NCBI GenBank assembly: GCA_046582495.1
Contig: JAYGEG010000099.1
Coordinates: forward strand, 1-64,000
Direction: 5' to 3'
Length of the DNA stretch: 64,000 nucleotides
DNA from: TMED23 sp913054205
GTDB lineage: Bacteria > Pseudomonadota > Alphaproteobacteria > Rhodospirillales > UBA2165
The notes below the pieces were generated by a model. The model worked only from the letters and a program-made list of their open reading frames with translations, was not told the DNA's origin and made no database searches. This document shows positions 45,885-55,278 of the stretch, piece by piece (the stretch's first letter is position 1; each line of letters opens with the position of its first letter). The position numbers and the translations under genes were made by a program.

Positions 45885-46777
45885 TGCCAGAAAAAATGCC
45901 AGAAAAAATGAGCGATATAGAAACTCAACAAAAAACCGCGCGCGCGTGGTTTGAAAGTTTGCGCGACGACATTTGCAGCGCCTTTGAAGCCATCGAAGAT
46001 GACGTCACTGGCGCAGATGAAATCATGACGCTTGAGCCGGGTCGCTTTGAACGTAAAAGCTGGGACCGACCGGAAGGGCAAGAAAAAGGCGGCGGCGGCG
46101 GCATCATGTCTGTCATGCGCGGCCGCGTATTTGAGAAAGTCGGCGTCAATGTATCGACCGTCCACGGCGAATTTTCAGAGCAATTTCGAGCTTCCATGCC
46201 AGGTACTGAAGAGGATCCCCGCTTTTGGGCGTCAGGGGTATCTCTGGTTGCCCATCCGCGCTCCCCGCGCGTACCCATCGCCCATATGAACACGCGCATG
46301 ATTGTCACCACCAAGCAATGGTTTGGCGGCGGCGGCGACTTAACGCCAGTGTTCCCTTTAGATCAGGATACGGCTGATTTTCATGGCGCGTTTAAGGCCG
46401 CCTGCGATGGCCACGATGAGAGCTACTATCCGAAATATAAAGAATGGTGCGACGAATATTTTTTTCTGCCACACCGCGATGAAGCACGCGGTGTAGGCGG
46501 CATCTTTTATGACAATCTCAACACCGGCGATTGGCAGGCTGACTTCGCCTTCACGCAGGATGTCGGCAAAGCTTTTAAAAATATCTACAACGAACTCGTC
46601 CGCCGCCACATGAATGAAAGCTGGACCGAAAAAGATAAAGCAGCCCAACTCATCAAACGCGGCCGCTATGTCGAGTTCAACCTCATCCATGACCGCGGCA
46701 CCAAGTTCGGCCTGATGACCGGCGGTAATACCGAAGCGATCCTGATGTCACTGCCGCCAATGGCCGCTTGGGAGTGA
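45884..46777 (+). CDS. hemF: Oxygen-dependent coproporphyrinogen III oxidase HemF
   Basis: Decarboxylates coproporphyrinogen III to protoporphyrinogen IX with O2 in heme synthesis. Characteristic segments are GGGGIMSVMRGRVFEKVGVN, SLVAHPRSPRVPIAHMNTRM, WFGGGGDLTPVFP and RGVGGIFYDNL, ending with RYVEFNLIHDRGTKFGLMTG. The 297-residue length is standard. The first 24 bases are a perfect 12-base tandem duplication (ATGCCAGAAAAA twice), giving two in-frame starts (45884 and 45896) and an MPEKMPEK N-terminus. It provides heme for the adjacent bc1 genes. Confidence 0.96.
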   Translation: MPEKMPEKMSDIETQQKTARAWFESLRDDICSAFEAIEDDVTGADEIMTLEPGRFERKSWDRPEGQEKGGGGGIMSVMRGRVFEKVGVNVSTVHGEFSEQFRASMPGTEEDPRFWASGVSLVAHPRSPRVPIAHMNTRMIVTTKQWFGGGGDLTPVFPLDQDTADFHGAFKAACDGHDESYYPKYKEWCDEYFFLPHRDEARGVGGIFYDNLNTGDWQADFAFTQDVGKAFKNIYNELVRRHMNESWTEKDKAAQLIKRGRYVEFNLIHDRGTKFGLMTGGNTEAILMSLPPMAAWE

Positions 46778-46845
46778 CAAAGGGCATCGCATTTTTCCTA
46801 CTTTTAAATTGGATTTAATTTAACTCTATTTTTTGAGGAACGTAA

Positions 46846-47010
46846 ATGACAGCCGTCACATATAAAACCACTGATAAATCTATCGATAATTCTATTGGCC
46901 TTCCCGCCACCAAGATAACATCACGCCGCCGGCGACCAGTAGCAGGAATAATAGCGCTGGAAATAGCGGCACTTGGCGGACGCCGGTCACCGTATAGGCA
47001 CCATTGTTGA
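46846..47010 (+). CDS. Possible 54-residue small ORF or gene remnant
   Basis: A short plus-strand frame (MTAVTYKTTDKSIDNSIG) has a good GAGGA ribosome site 6 bases before its ATG, 68 bp after hemF. Only the first 16 or so residues lie in unique sequence. The rest is antisense to the 3' end of the convergent membrane-protein gene and becomes Arg-rich. It may be the 5' remnant of a lost gene. No family is recognised. Confidence 0.2.
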   Translation: MTAVTYKTTDKSIDNSIGLPATKITSRRRRPVAGIIALEIAALGGRRSPYRHHC

Positions 47011-48976
47011 CCATGCCAAACCAGCCATTACCGGCGCCGCTACGACCCGGCTTGGTGCGGCGGAAATCCGGAATACCCTCTGATATCCAGGCAATGCCGC
47101 CGCCACTTGCTTTAACCAAAGGCTGAATAACCTCGGGCGAGGCGCGAAGATCCGAAAGCTCGGCAGGATTTAGCTTGCCGACAGCCGCCAAAGTCTGCCG
47201 CTGGCCATCTTCAATTTTATAAAGGCCGGTTTCATCTGCAGTTACGGTCACACTCGCCGCGCCATTTTTATTTTCCTCGAGCTTTAAAACGGTTTTTTTG
47301 CCGGACGGAGCTGTGAGCGTGATAGGGGGATGCGACGGCTCCAAGGAACGGCGCTCAATCGTCAGCTCCCTGCCGTCGACCTTGGCGCGCAAATCCTCTT
47401 CCTCTAAATCAGGCTCCTTCATCAACCAGTGAGACAAGCGGCGCAAAAGCTCTGCATGCGGCCCACCGCCGTCATAACCTCTTGCCCAAAGCCAGATTTG
47501 ATCACTCATAAATTGGGCAACGCGGCCTTCGCCAACTCTGTCGAGGATCAATAGCGGTTTGCCTTCCGCGCCGTTCATCAATGTATGGCCTTTTCGCGCC
47601 ACCGCATCTATTTGGCGGAACCAACGGCCCCATTTCGGCTGCTTGCCTGTTGAGACTGCCGAGCCCGGCAATCCGCCGGTTACTGGATGGCGGCGGCCTT
47701 TTTCAGTTAATTTAGCGCGGAATCCCGTTTCGATCACAGGTCCGGAAGGCTCACCCGGCAATATTTTTCCAAGCGGGGTGTGATAAAGACTGCGAACGCC
47801 GGCAAAGTCCGGCCCAACGGCGGCTAAAACGGCACCGCCTTTTTGCACATATTGCTCAATGTTCTGAAAATAGTTGGGCGGCAAGACAAAGCGAATGACA
47901 TAACGATCGAAGACAATCAGATCGAATTCATGCAGTTTGATCTCAAACAACTCGCGGATAGGAAACGAGATCAGCGCCAATTCATTGAGCGGTGTGAAAT
48001 CGTTTTTCTCAGGCGGGCGCAAAATCGTAAAATGCACAAGATCAACGGAAGGGTCAGATTTCAAAAGATTGCGCCATGTGCGCTCGCCAAGATGGGGCTG
48101 GCCTGACACCAACAACACCCGCAAGCGATCCCGCACACCATTGACCGTGATAACAGCGCGATTGTTGGCGAGTGATAATTCACGCGCCATCGCTTGAGCT
48201 TGCAATTCAATAATCATCGCGCCGCCATGATCGACCGGCACGGAAATTGATTTGCTTTGACCAATCGGCACAGTGGTTTCAATAATTTTTTTGCCATCAA
48301 TTTTGAGCTTCAAAGCAGCGCTACCGGATGCTCCACCTGACCTTTTTGGATTGTCCTCAATGCGAACGCGGATTTTAACTTTTTTACCGACAATGCCATA
48401 GGCCGGCGCGCGTTCGATGACCAAACGGCGATCCCGCTCATTTGGCTTTCCCGTCAATAAAAGGTGCAAAGGGCGTTCGAATTTTTGATCTTTCGAATTT
48501 GGCGTATCGTGCACTTGGCCATCTGAAATAATGACCGCGCCAGCGAAACGTCCTTTCGGCAAATCAGCGAGCGCCCGGTTGAGCTCTCCAAATACTTCCG
48601 TGCCATCCTCGGTTTCCTGCCCGCGAATAACCCGAATTTGCAGATTTTTGTACTTCGCCAAACTTGCCTGCACTTGCTTGAGCGCAGCTTTCAATTGCGC
48701 GCGCCTGTCGCCGGTGTTTTGGCTGGAGGATTCATCGACGGCGATAATGGCGATATCGGGCTGTGCAGTCCGGTTCTCGCTTTCAAGATGAGGATTGAAC
48801 AGCGCGAAGACGAGAATGCCGAGCGCCGCCATGCGCAGCACGGAGCCACGCGCACCTCTGAAAATGCCAAACACCAAAAGCGCCAACGCGATGCCGCCAA
48901 GCAGAGCAATAATCTCCCAGGCGATGAGGGGCGAGAACCCAATGCCGGTAAGGCCGATGCCGCTCATGATATCCAT
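46892..48976 (-). CDS. Large membrane protein with glutamine-amidotransferase-like domain, MoxR-linked cluster
   Basis: A 694-residue inner-membrane protein of unknown function. Two N-terminal membrane helices (AWEIIALLGGIALALLVFGI and LRMAALGILVFALFNPHL) precede a VWA-like strand (DIAIIAVDESSS, SGAVIISDGQVHD). A central periplasmic region (LRVLLVSGQPHLGERTWRNL, GGAVLAAVGPDFAG) resembles the class I glutamine amidotransferase-like domain found in such proteins. One more helix lies at the C-terminus (FPALLFLLLVAGGVMLSWW). The start overlaps the upstream gene's stop by one base (TAATG). Confidence 0.75.
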   Translation of the reverse strand: MDIMSGIGLTGIGFSPLIAWEIIALLGGIALALLVFGIFRGARGSVLRMAALGILVFALFNPHLESENRTAQPDIAIIAVDESSSQNTGDRRAQLKAALKQVQASLAKYKNLQIRVIRGQETEDGTEVFGELNRALADLPKGRFAGAVIISDGQVHDTPNSKDQKFERPLHLLLTGKPNERDRRLVIERAPAYGIVGKKVKIRVRIEDNPKRSGGASGSAALKLKIDGKKIIETTVPIGQSKSISVPVDHGGAMIIELQAQAMARELSLANNRAVITVNGVRDRLRVLLVSGQPHLGERTWRNLLKSDPSVDLVHFTILRPPEKNDFTPLNELALISFPIRELFEIKLHEFDLIVFDRYVIRFVLPPNYFQNIEQYVQKGGAVLAAVGPDFAGVRSLYHTPLGKILPGEPSGPVIETGFRAKLTEKGRRHPVTGGLPGSAVSTGKQPKWGRWFRQIDAVARKGHTLMNGAEGKPLLILDRVGEGRVAQFMSDQIWLWARGYDGGGPHAELLRRLSHWLMKEPDLEEEDLRAKVDGRELTIERRSLEPSHPPITLTAPSGKKTVLKLEENKNGAASVTVTADETGLYKIEDGQRQTLAAVGKLNPAELSDLRASPEVIQPLVKASGGGIAWISEGIPDFRRTKPGRSGAGNGWFGMVNNGAYTVTGVRQVPLFPALLFLLLVAGGVMLSWWREGQ

Positions 48977-51726
48977 TATTGGCCGAGCCTTTCCAAAATG
49001 GCGGGCAAATGGACTTGATCGGCTTTGTAATTACCGGTGAGGACATACATCATCAGATTGATGCCAAATCGATAAGCCATTTCGCGCTGGCGTTCACCGC
49101 CCGGCACAACGGGATAAAGCGGCTTGCGAGCTTCATCCATCGCCCAGGCTCCGGCCCAATCATGGCCGCCAACAATAATCGACGAAACGCCATCATTGGC
49201 GCGCTCGGCTGCCTGGCTGGTGGATCGCTGCACCCAAACCCGGCCCCCAGTCCAGCGTCCTGGAAATTCGCGCAATAAATAATAGGCTTTGGTCAGCACA
49301 TGATCCGAGGGAATTGCCGTCATCGGCGGCACATCCAGATGGCGGGCGATCTCCTCTAAACGATCCGCACCAACACCGCCGCCCGAACTATCTCGCGTAT
49401 CGAAAAAGATCGTGCCGCTGTTTTTGAGATAGCGGTTTAGTTTTATCGCTGTCGCCGGCTCGATCACGGGCGCATCTTCGGTGATCGGCCAATAAATCAT
49501 TGGATAATAGGAGAGCTCGTCTGTTGCCGGATCGATGGCGATTGGCTTACCCATATCGGCAGCCGTCCGACTGTTGGCGATAAAGGCCAAGCCTTCCAAA
49601 CCGGCGCGGCTGGTATTATCGATTTGGCTGTTGCCGGTTTTGACATAGGCAATCCGTATGTTAAGAGCAGGCGCAAATTCGCGGGCGTCATTCGCTTGAA
49701 CGCGATTATCGGGAACCACTGTTTGAGCTTGAGCGGTGCTGAAAATTAACGGTGCCATCATGAGTGCAATAAGCGCTGCAGTTGCCCGATTGAAGGTAAA
49801 AAAACCACGCAGAGCAAAGCTCGCGATGATATCTAAAATAGCGAGGACCATTGCTGCGAGGAGTAGCGCGCCGCGAAAATCCTGCTCGCGGGTTTCTTGA
49901 TAAGTGTCTCGGGTGACGCCAGCCCCCAAATCGCTGAGCGGCGTAAGATGGGTGATTGAAGGGGACAGATTAAAGGCGCGCCGTGCGGTTTCGTCGCCAT
50001 AAAATCCCGGAGGATGTTTCGGGCCCGCTTTACCGCTCAAAAAATCACTTGCTTTCATCGCCAAAGCGCCCGGTCTTGGATCGGTGAGGCGGCCAAAACC
50101 GTCGATTGACTGGATTGGTTTGAGAATTCGCTCACCGGTTTCGCCAACAATACCCCTGCTTAACTGCACGAGATTTTGCAACATACCAACAAACAAACCC
50201 GACAGCGGCAAATTAGACCAGCTAGGGCTCGCGGTGATGTGGAAAAAGACCAGCCAACCATCACCGCGCTTTTCCGCCGTGACCAAAGGTGTGCCATCCG
50301 TCAATTGCGCCCAGGTTTTTTCAGGTAGATCAACGCTTGGCTGCGCCAAAACTTGGCGGCGAACGCGTACATCTTTTGGAATAACCAGACCCGCGAAGGG
50401 ACTGTTTTGTCGAAAGGCAGCAAGTGCCGCTGGCTTCGCCCATGATAACGCGCCGCCCAAATCTCGACTACCCTGGCGGAGTCTCACTGGGAGAACAGGA
50501 TTTTTTTCAGACGCCAATCTTGGGCCGGCAAAACGAAGCGCAATACCGCCCAGCTTAACCCAACGCAGCAATCGATCATTTTGTTTTGTTGTCATTTTGC
50601 CGGGATCAGCGAGCACAACCATGGCAATCTCGCGCTTAAACAATTCCTCCATCGTGCCCACCCGTACTTCGGTGAACGGATCAAGTGCCTTATCAAGATA
50701 AAATAAATTATCCAACAATGGCTGACTCGAGCTGCGTTTGCGGGCCGACACCAAACCAACCGGGCGGCGGCGCCAGCGCTCATCCACCAACACCGTAGAT
50801 CCGGCAGAATTAAAATTTTCAATTTCTATAAAGGTTACTTTATTCCGAATTTCGGCAGGTAAAGTGAGCTTGAGCTTGCCTGTCGTTTCGCCTGCATCAA
50901 ACTTTATAGGCTGGCGGGTTAAGACATTGCCGTCCTCACCGCGCACGCGCACACTCAAAGAGGAGGCAACGCCTGAAGCAGCCCGCCTGGCAGAAATCGT
51001 CAATCCATCGCGCTCTGAAACCGGCGGCATCAAAAGCGGCGACAAAGCGCCTGGTGTATCTGCCAACACTGTCAGGTCGCCGATTTTTTGCAAGATAGAT
51101 GTAAATTCGGCGACATCGCTGCCATCGGGTTTGTCATTTAAGCCGTTGCTCAGCCAAACGACTTGCGGCGTTCCTTGATACTTCAATTCGTTTAAAATTG
51201 ATGTCGTCGCGATCCGGTTGACCGGCCAGGGCTTCGGTTGCAAGGCACCCAGCAATTGGCGCGCAGCATCGGCTGTCAGCAATGATTCCATCGCACGGGA
51301 TTGGTCGGCATTCCCGGGCGCCGTCGTGATTACCGCGACGGCGCGGCCTTGTCGCTCGGCTTGATCCATCAAATTTGAAAATGCTGTTTGGCGCTTATTC
51401 CAATGGCGGGCAGAGGCCCAGCCATCATCGACAATCAGGATCAGTGGGCCATCTTCGGCGAATTGATTTGTGGCATTTAAGATCGGATGGGCCGCACCCA
51501 ATATGACCAGCGTGATCAACGCCAATCGCAATAGCGTCAACCAGAGCGGTGTTTTGGCTGAGCTTTCCTCGGGATTAACCAGCCGCATTACCAAACGGAT
51601 AGCGGGAAAACGAACCCGCCTTGGTGCTGGCGGAATAACCCGGAGCAGCCACCACAAAATCGGCAGCGTTGCCAAGCCAAAAAGGGCAAGGGGAGCAACG
51701 AAGGAAATGGCACCGAGGGTAAACAT
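48976..51726 (-). CDS. BatA-type N-terminal and DUF4159 membrane protein
   Basis: A 916-residue inner-membrane protein found with MoxR and DUF58 genes. The N-terminal two-helix module (FVAPLALFGLATLPILWWLL, then FPAIRLVMRLVNPEE) matches the aerotolerance BatA region. A long periplasmic part follows, then two helices (ALLLAAMVLAILDIIASFAL; ALIALMMAPLIFSTA). The C-terminal DUF4159 domain has LNIRIAYVKTGNSQIDN and YPMIYWPITEDAPVI. A start at 51726 is preferred because an upstream ATG overlaps the DUF58 gene and lacks a ribosome site. GGGA lies 10 bases before this one. Confidence 0.82.
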   Translation of the reverse strand: MFTLGAISFVAPLALFGLATLPILWWLLRVIPPAPRRVRFPAIRLVMRLVNPEESSAKTPLWLTLLRLALITLVILGAAHPILNATNQFAEDGPLILIVDDGWASARHWNKRQTAFSNLMDQAERQGRAVAVITTAPGNADQSRAMESLLTADAARQLLGALQPKPWPVNRIATTSILNELKYQGTPQVVWLSNGLNDKPDGSDVAEFTSILQKIGDLTVLADTPGALSPLLMPPVSERDGLTISARRAASGVASSLSVRVRGEDGNVLTRQPIKFDAGETTGKLKLTLPAEIRNKVTFIEIENFNSAGSTVLVDERWRRRPVGLVSARKRSSSQPLLDNLFYLDKALDPFTEVRVGTMEELFKREIAMVVLADPGKMTTKQNDRLLRWVKLGGIALRFAGPRLASEKNPVLPVRLRQGSRDLGGALSWAKPAALAAFRQNSPFAGLVIPKDVRVRRQVLAQPSVDLPEKTWAQLTDGTPLVTAEKRGDGWLVFFHITASPSWSNLPLSGLFVGMLQNLVQLSRGIVGETGERILKPIQSIDGFGRLTDPRPGALAMKASDFLSGKAGPKHPPGFYGDETARRAFNLSPSITHLTPLSDLGAGVTRDTYQETREQDFRGALLLAAMVLAILDIIASFALRGFFTFNRATAALIALMMAPLIFSTAQAQTVVPDNRVQANDAREFAPALNIRIAYVKTGNSQIDNTSRAGLEGLAFIANSRTAADMGKPIAIDPATDELSYYPMIYWPITEDAPVIEPATAIKLNRYLKNSGTIFFDTRDSSGGGVGADRLEEIARHLDVPPMTAIPSDHVLTKAYYLLREFPGRWTGGRVWVQRSTSQAAERANDGVSSIIVGGHDWAGAWAMDEARKPLYPVVPGGERQREMAYRFGINLMMYVLTGNYKADQVHLPAILERLGQ

Positions 51727-51728
51727 GG

Positions 51729-52655
51729 CTAGGCTGTCCCTGTCCATTCTATTGTCGCCGTCAGCGCGACATACAAATTAAGCAACGTTGCTTGTAACGG
51801 TTGGTCGGTCATATGAGTACTAAACCCCCAGCCAGCCGTGCGGGCAATAGCTTCGAGTCCACGGCGCTGCGCCGCCATCTCGGTTTTGTAATCCTCGCGC
51901 ACACCTTCGACCCGGCCGATAAGCGCATTGCCTTCATTTTCGGTGCCTTCAAAACGCGTGCGTCCGCCAAACGGCAGGCTTTGCTCGGCAGGATCAAGAA
52001 CCTGTAAAATATAGCCATCAACGCCGCGATTGGAAAACACGCCGACAGCGTGATTAATCTCTTCCAAGGGTTCCAGAAAATCACTGATCAGAACGACGCG
52101 GCCATGTTTGGGAACTTGCTCAAACGGCGGCAGACTTCCTGTGTCGGTTTCTTTTTTGGCTTTTCGCTGGGCCAACTCCTCTTCTCGGTCTTCGAGGGCG
52201 GCAGCCAGAATATTCAACGCCATCCGGCCGGTTGACGGAATGGTGCCGCGGCCAAGCGGCGCGACATGTTCGCCGCCCCGCACCAAAAGCGAGGCCAAAG
52301 CGAGCGTTAGCAAATCGGCATGTTCCAGCTTGGTCTGAAGCTTTTTGGTCGATTGATAGTGCATTGATGGAGACGCATCACTCCACAACCAAACACTTTG
52401 CGCCGCTTCCCATTCGGTTTCCCGCAAATAGACGCTGTCTGAACGGGCCGAGCGCCGCCAATCAATGTGTTGGATCGAATCACCGCGTTCATAGTGGCGG
52501 AACTGCCAGAAGGTTTCACCTTGGCCAATACGCCGTCTGCCATGCACGCCTTGCGCAACCGTAGCAGCGACGCGCTCTGCCGCGACCATCAAAGGCGGCA
52601 GATTGGCGGCTAATAATTCCGCACGGTTGTGGAGCTCTGCGAGTGGCGTCGTCAT
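51729..52655 (-). CDS. DUF58 domain protein
   Basis: A 308-residue cytoplasmic protein of the DUF58 family, a divergent VWA-type module. The diagnostic segment is RRIGQGETFWQFRHYERGDSI (21 residues, around 41-61, key Arg-His-Tyr) followed by IDWRRSARSDSVYLRE. WSDASPSMHY is the MIDAS-like site, and RVVLISDFLEPL follows. It lies 11 bp after the MoxR gene. In this family MoxR AAA+ ATPases act on VWA/DUF58 partners to insert metals or assemble complexes. The client here is not known. Confidence 0.88.
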   Translation of the reverse strand: MTTPLAELHNRAELLAANLPPLMVAAERVAATVAQGVHGRRRIGQGETFWQFRHYERGDSIQHIDWRRSARSDSVYLRETEWEAAQSVWLWSDASPSMHYQSTKKLQTKLEHADLLTLALASLLVRGGEHVAPLGRGTIPSTGRMALNILAAALEDREEELAQRKAKKETDTGSLPPFEQVPKHGRVVLISDFLEPLEEINHAVGVFSNRGVDGYILQVLDPAEQSLPFGGRTRFEGTENEGNALIGRVEGVREDYKTEMAAQRRGLEAIARTAGWGFSTHMTDQPLQATLLNLYVALTATIEWTGTA

Positions 52656-52666
52656 GTCAGGTGTTC

Positions 52667-53689
52667 TTATCCAATCCGACTCGCTAATTTATCAATAACT
52701 TTTTCAAGTGTGACACCTTCTGCGCGGGCAGCAAAGTTCAACGCCATGCGATGGCGCAAGACCGGTTGGGCCAAAGCCAGCACGTCGTCAATTGAGGGGG
52801 CCAATCTTCCTTGAATGACAGCGCGCGCGCGAACTGCCAGCATCAGCGCCTGACTGGCGCGCGGACCTGGACCCCAGGCAACATGCTCTATCACCTCAGG
52901 TATATCGGAAGACGTTGGGCGACCGGAGCGCACCATTTCCAATATGGCGGCCATGACGCTGTCGCCAACCGGCACATGGCGGACAATCCTTTGAGCATGT
53001 TGCAACTCATCACCGCTCATAACCTGGACCGGTTTTTCTTCTTCAATGCCGGTCGTTGCTGTCAGAATTTCGCGTTCAGCCGCGAGCTGAGGGTAATCAA
53101 TATTTACCTGCATCAAAAAACGGTCGAGCTGAGCTTCAGGCAGCGGGTAAGTGCCTTCTTGTTCGAGCGGGTTTTGTGTCGCCAATACATGGAAAGGTGT
53201 GGGCAATTCGTGGTAGTGACCGGCAATAGATACGCGCCGTTCTTGCATCGCCTGGAGAAGCGCCGATTGGGTGCGCGGGCTTGCCCGGTTGATCTCATCG
53301 GCCATCAATAATTGGCAAAACACCGGTCCTTGAATGAATCGGAAAGAGCGCTTGCCACCCTCACCTTCCTCGAGAACTTCGGAGCCCAAGATATCAGCCG
53401 GCATGAGATCAGGTGTAAACTGCACCCGCTTTTCATCCAACCCCAAGACGGTGCCGAGCGTTTCAACCAAGCGGGTCTTGCCCAGACCGGGCACACCGAT
53501 GAGCAGAACGTGACCGCCTGACAGCAACGTGATAAGAGTTTCCTCAATAACCGGCTGTTGGCCAAAAATAATTCGGCCAACGGCGTTACGCACATCGATT
53601 ATTTTTTTACTGATGTCTTCAAGTTCATCGATAACATCATTAGTATTGGAGCCATCTGGAGCTACTGTTGGTTTGACTGCGTCGGTCAA
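52667..53689 (-). CDS. MoxR family AAA+ ATPase
   Basis: Chaperone-type ATPase thought to work with the adjacent DUF58 and membrane proteins. Walker A is LIGVPGLGKTRLVET, Walker B MADEINRASPRTQSALLQAM, and sensor/Arg-finger segments LATQNPLEQEGTYPLPEAQL and DRFLMQVN are present. The 340-residue length is standard. The start codon is TTG, supported by AAGGAG 7 bases before it. It is first in a four-gene operon and divergent from the DUF1285 gene with a 45-bp gap. Confidence 0.93.
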   Translation of the reverse strand: MTDAVKPTVAPDGSNTNDVIDELEDISKKIIDVRNAVGRIIFGQQPVIEETLITLLSGGHVLLIGVPGLGKTRLVETLGTVLGLDEKRVQFTPDLMPADILGSEVLEEGEGGKRSFRFIQGPVFCQLLMADEINRASPRTQSALLQAMQERRVSIAGHYHELPTPFHVLATQNPLEQEGTYPLPEAQLDRFLMQVNIDYPQLAAEREILTATTGIEEEKPVQVMSGDELQHAQRIVRHVPVGDSVMAAILEMVRSGRPTSSDIPEVIEHVAWGPGPRASQALMLAVRARAVIQGRLAPSIDDVLALAQPVLRHRMALNFAARAEGVTLEKVIDKLASRIG

Positions 53690-53734
53690 TAGGTTTCTCC
53701 TTTAGTATTAATTCTCACTCGCGCGGTACGTCTA

Positions 53735-54349
53735 ATGAATAAACAAAAATTAGATGCTTTAAATTCCCTTTCCAGCCTACCAAATTTAGCTGGTAATAAT
53801 GAGTCTAATTCTCCCGGCGATTCGCCTGAAGGTCAAACCTTATGCGGTGATTTCGACATTCGGATCGACCGCGATGGTCTATGGTTTTACCATGGATCGC
53901 CCATTGGTCGCAAAGAACTCGTGAAACTGTTCTCCTCCGTACTAAATCGTGACAAAGATGGCAAATATTGGCTTATTACGCCGGCGGAAAAAGGTGAAAT
54001 TGTCGTCGAAGATGTACCTTTTCAAGCCGTAGAGCTGACGGTAGAAGGCGAGCTGAAACACCAAAATTTAACCTTTCGCACCAATATTGACGAAATTGTG
54101 ATGGCGGATGAAGCCCATCCGATCCGGATCGAGACCGATTCGCAAACCGGAGAACCCTCGCCCTATATTATGGTGCGGGACGGCTTGGAGGCTAGATTGA
54201 CCCGCGCAGTGTTTTATCAAATGGTTGATCTGGGTGTTGAAATAGCGGCAGAAATAGCGCAAGGAGACACTAATTATCACGATAAATCATTTGGTGTATG
54301 GAGTGGTGGACAATTCTTTCAGATCGGCACATTAACGGATCAAGACTAA
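53735..54349 (+). CDS. DUF1285 domain protein
   Basis: A 204-residue conserved proteobacterial protein of unknown function. Family segments are CGDFDIRIDRDGLWFYHGSP, IGRKELVKLFSSVLNRDKDG (start), YWLITPAEKGEIVVEDVPF and ARLTRAVFYQMVDLG. It is predicted cytoplasmic with no signal or membrane segment. It heads a plus-strand run with a Nudix hydrolase, a small membrane protein and a CCA-adding enzyme, and overlaps the Nudix frame by up to 52 bases. Confidence 0.85.
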   Translation: MNKQKLDALNSLSSLPNLAGNNESNSPGDSPEGQTLCGDFDIRIDRDGLWFYHGSPIGRKELVKLFSSVLNRDKDGKYWLITPAEKGEIVVEDVPFQAVELTVEGELKHQNLTFRTNIDEIVMADEAHPIRIETDSQTGEPSPYIMVRDGLEARLTRAVFYQMVDLGVEIAAEIAQGDTNYHDKSFGVWSGGQFFQIGTLTDQD

Positions 54350-54972
54350 CTCTGGATGATGTGGTTGCGCGCCTAGACGCCACTGCAAATGGCATTGGCC
54401 GTCGCTCCAACGAAGCAGCCGAACCCGCTGAAATCGAAGAGCAGAACCGCAATGAATGGGTGAAGGGCGATAAGCCTCTGAAAGCCGCCGCCGTCCTGGT
54501 GCCGCTTGTGGTGCGCGAAGACGGGCTCAACGTCTTGCTAACCAAGCGCACGGACCACCTTAAAAACCACGCCGGGCAGATCAGTTTTCCCGGCGGCCGC
54601 GTTGATGACACCGACCGCGACGCCCTTCATACAGCTTTGCGCGAAACCGAAGAAGAGCTCGGCCTTCCCGCCAAGCACATCAATATTATTGGCGAGTTAG
54701 ACGAGTATATTGTCGGCACCGGCTATCTCGTCAATCCGATTATTGGTGTGATCGAGCCGCCGTTTGAGCTCAACCCTGAGGAAAACGAAGTCGCCGAAGT
54801 CTTCGAAGCCTCACTCGACTATCTGATCGCGCCCGAGAATATGGGAACCTACGCCCGTGATTACCAAGGGGCGACGCGGCATCATTTTGCCATCACCTGG
54901 GAAGAACATTTTATCTGGGGTGCGACCGCCGGCATGTTGCGCAATCTATCGCAACGGCTGTTATCGGAATAG
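54298..54972 (+). CDS. Nudix hydrolase, CoA pyrophosphatase type
   Basis: Hydrolyses the pyrophosphate of coenzyme A or related nucleotides. The CoA-specific motif LLTKRTDHLKNHAGQISFPG leads into the Nudix box (GGRVDDTD, then LRETEEELGL), both intact. The 224-residue length fits. The N-terminus before LTLDDVVARL overlaps DUF1285 and has no clear ribosome site, so the true start could be a later GTG or ATG near 54360-54390. The next gene follows by 12 bp. Confidence 0.9.
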   Translation: MEWWTILSDRHINGSRLTLDDVVARLDATANGIGRRSNEAAEPAEIEEQNRNEWVKGDKPLKAAAVLVPLVVREDGLNVLLTKRTDHLKNHAGQISFPGGRVDDTDRDALHTALRETEEELGLPAKHINIIGELDEYIVGTGYLVNPIIGVIEPPFELNPEENEVAEVFEASLDYLIAPENMGTYARDYQGATRHHFAITWEEHFIWGATAGMLRNLSQRLLSE

Positions 54973-54984
54973 AGGAGAAACGCG

Positions 54985-55251
54985 ATGCGGATATTTCTTC
55001 ATATCTTTCTGCCGCTGATTACACCACTGATCCTCTATTCAATCTGGGCTAATATTGATGCCAAACGAAAAGGCAAAGGCCTGCCTGATTGGGAGGAAGG
55101 CCAGTGGTTCTGGGTTCTGGTTGTGGGATTTGTACTAACCGCCGGCTCGTTGATTTACCTGACGACTTTGGGCGAAGACACCGAAAGAGAGTACCAATCT
55201 CCGCGTTTTGAAAACGGCCGCATTGTCCCCGGTCATTTTAAAGATAAATAA
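54985..55251 (+). CDS. Small two-helix membrane protein (DUF6111-like)
   Basis: An 88-residue protein with two membrane helices (IFLHIFLPLITPLILYSIW and WFWVLVVGFVLTAGSLIYL) joined by a basic loop and followed by a charged tail. AGGAG lies 11 bases before the ATG. It sits between the Nudix and CCA-adding genes. Similar small proteins occur at this place in related bacteria, but the family name is from memory and the function is unknown. Confidence 0.65.
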   Translation: MRIFLHIFLPLITPLILYSIWANIDAKRKGKGLPDWEEGQWFWVLVVGFVLTAGSLIYLTTLGEDTEREYQSPRFENGRIVPGHFKDK

Positions 55252-55278
55252 AATTGCGATGAGCCGGAAGAAATAGAT

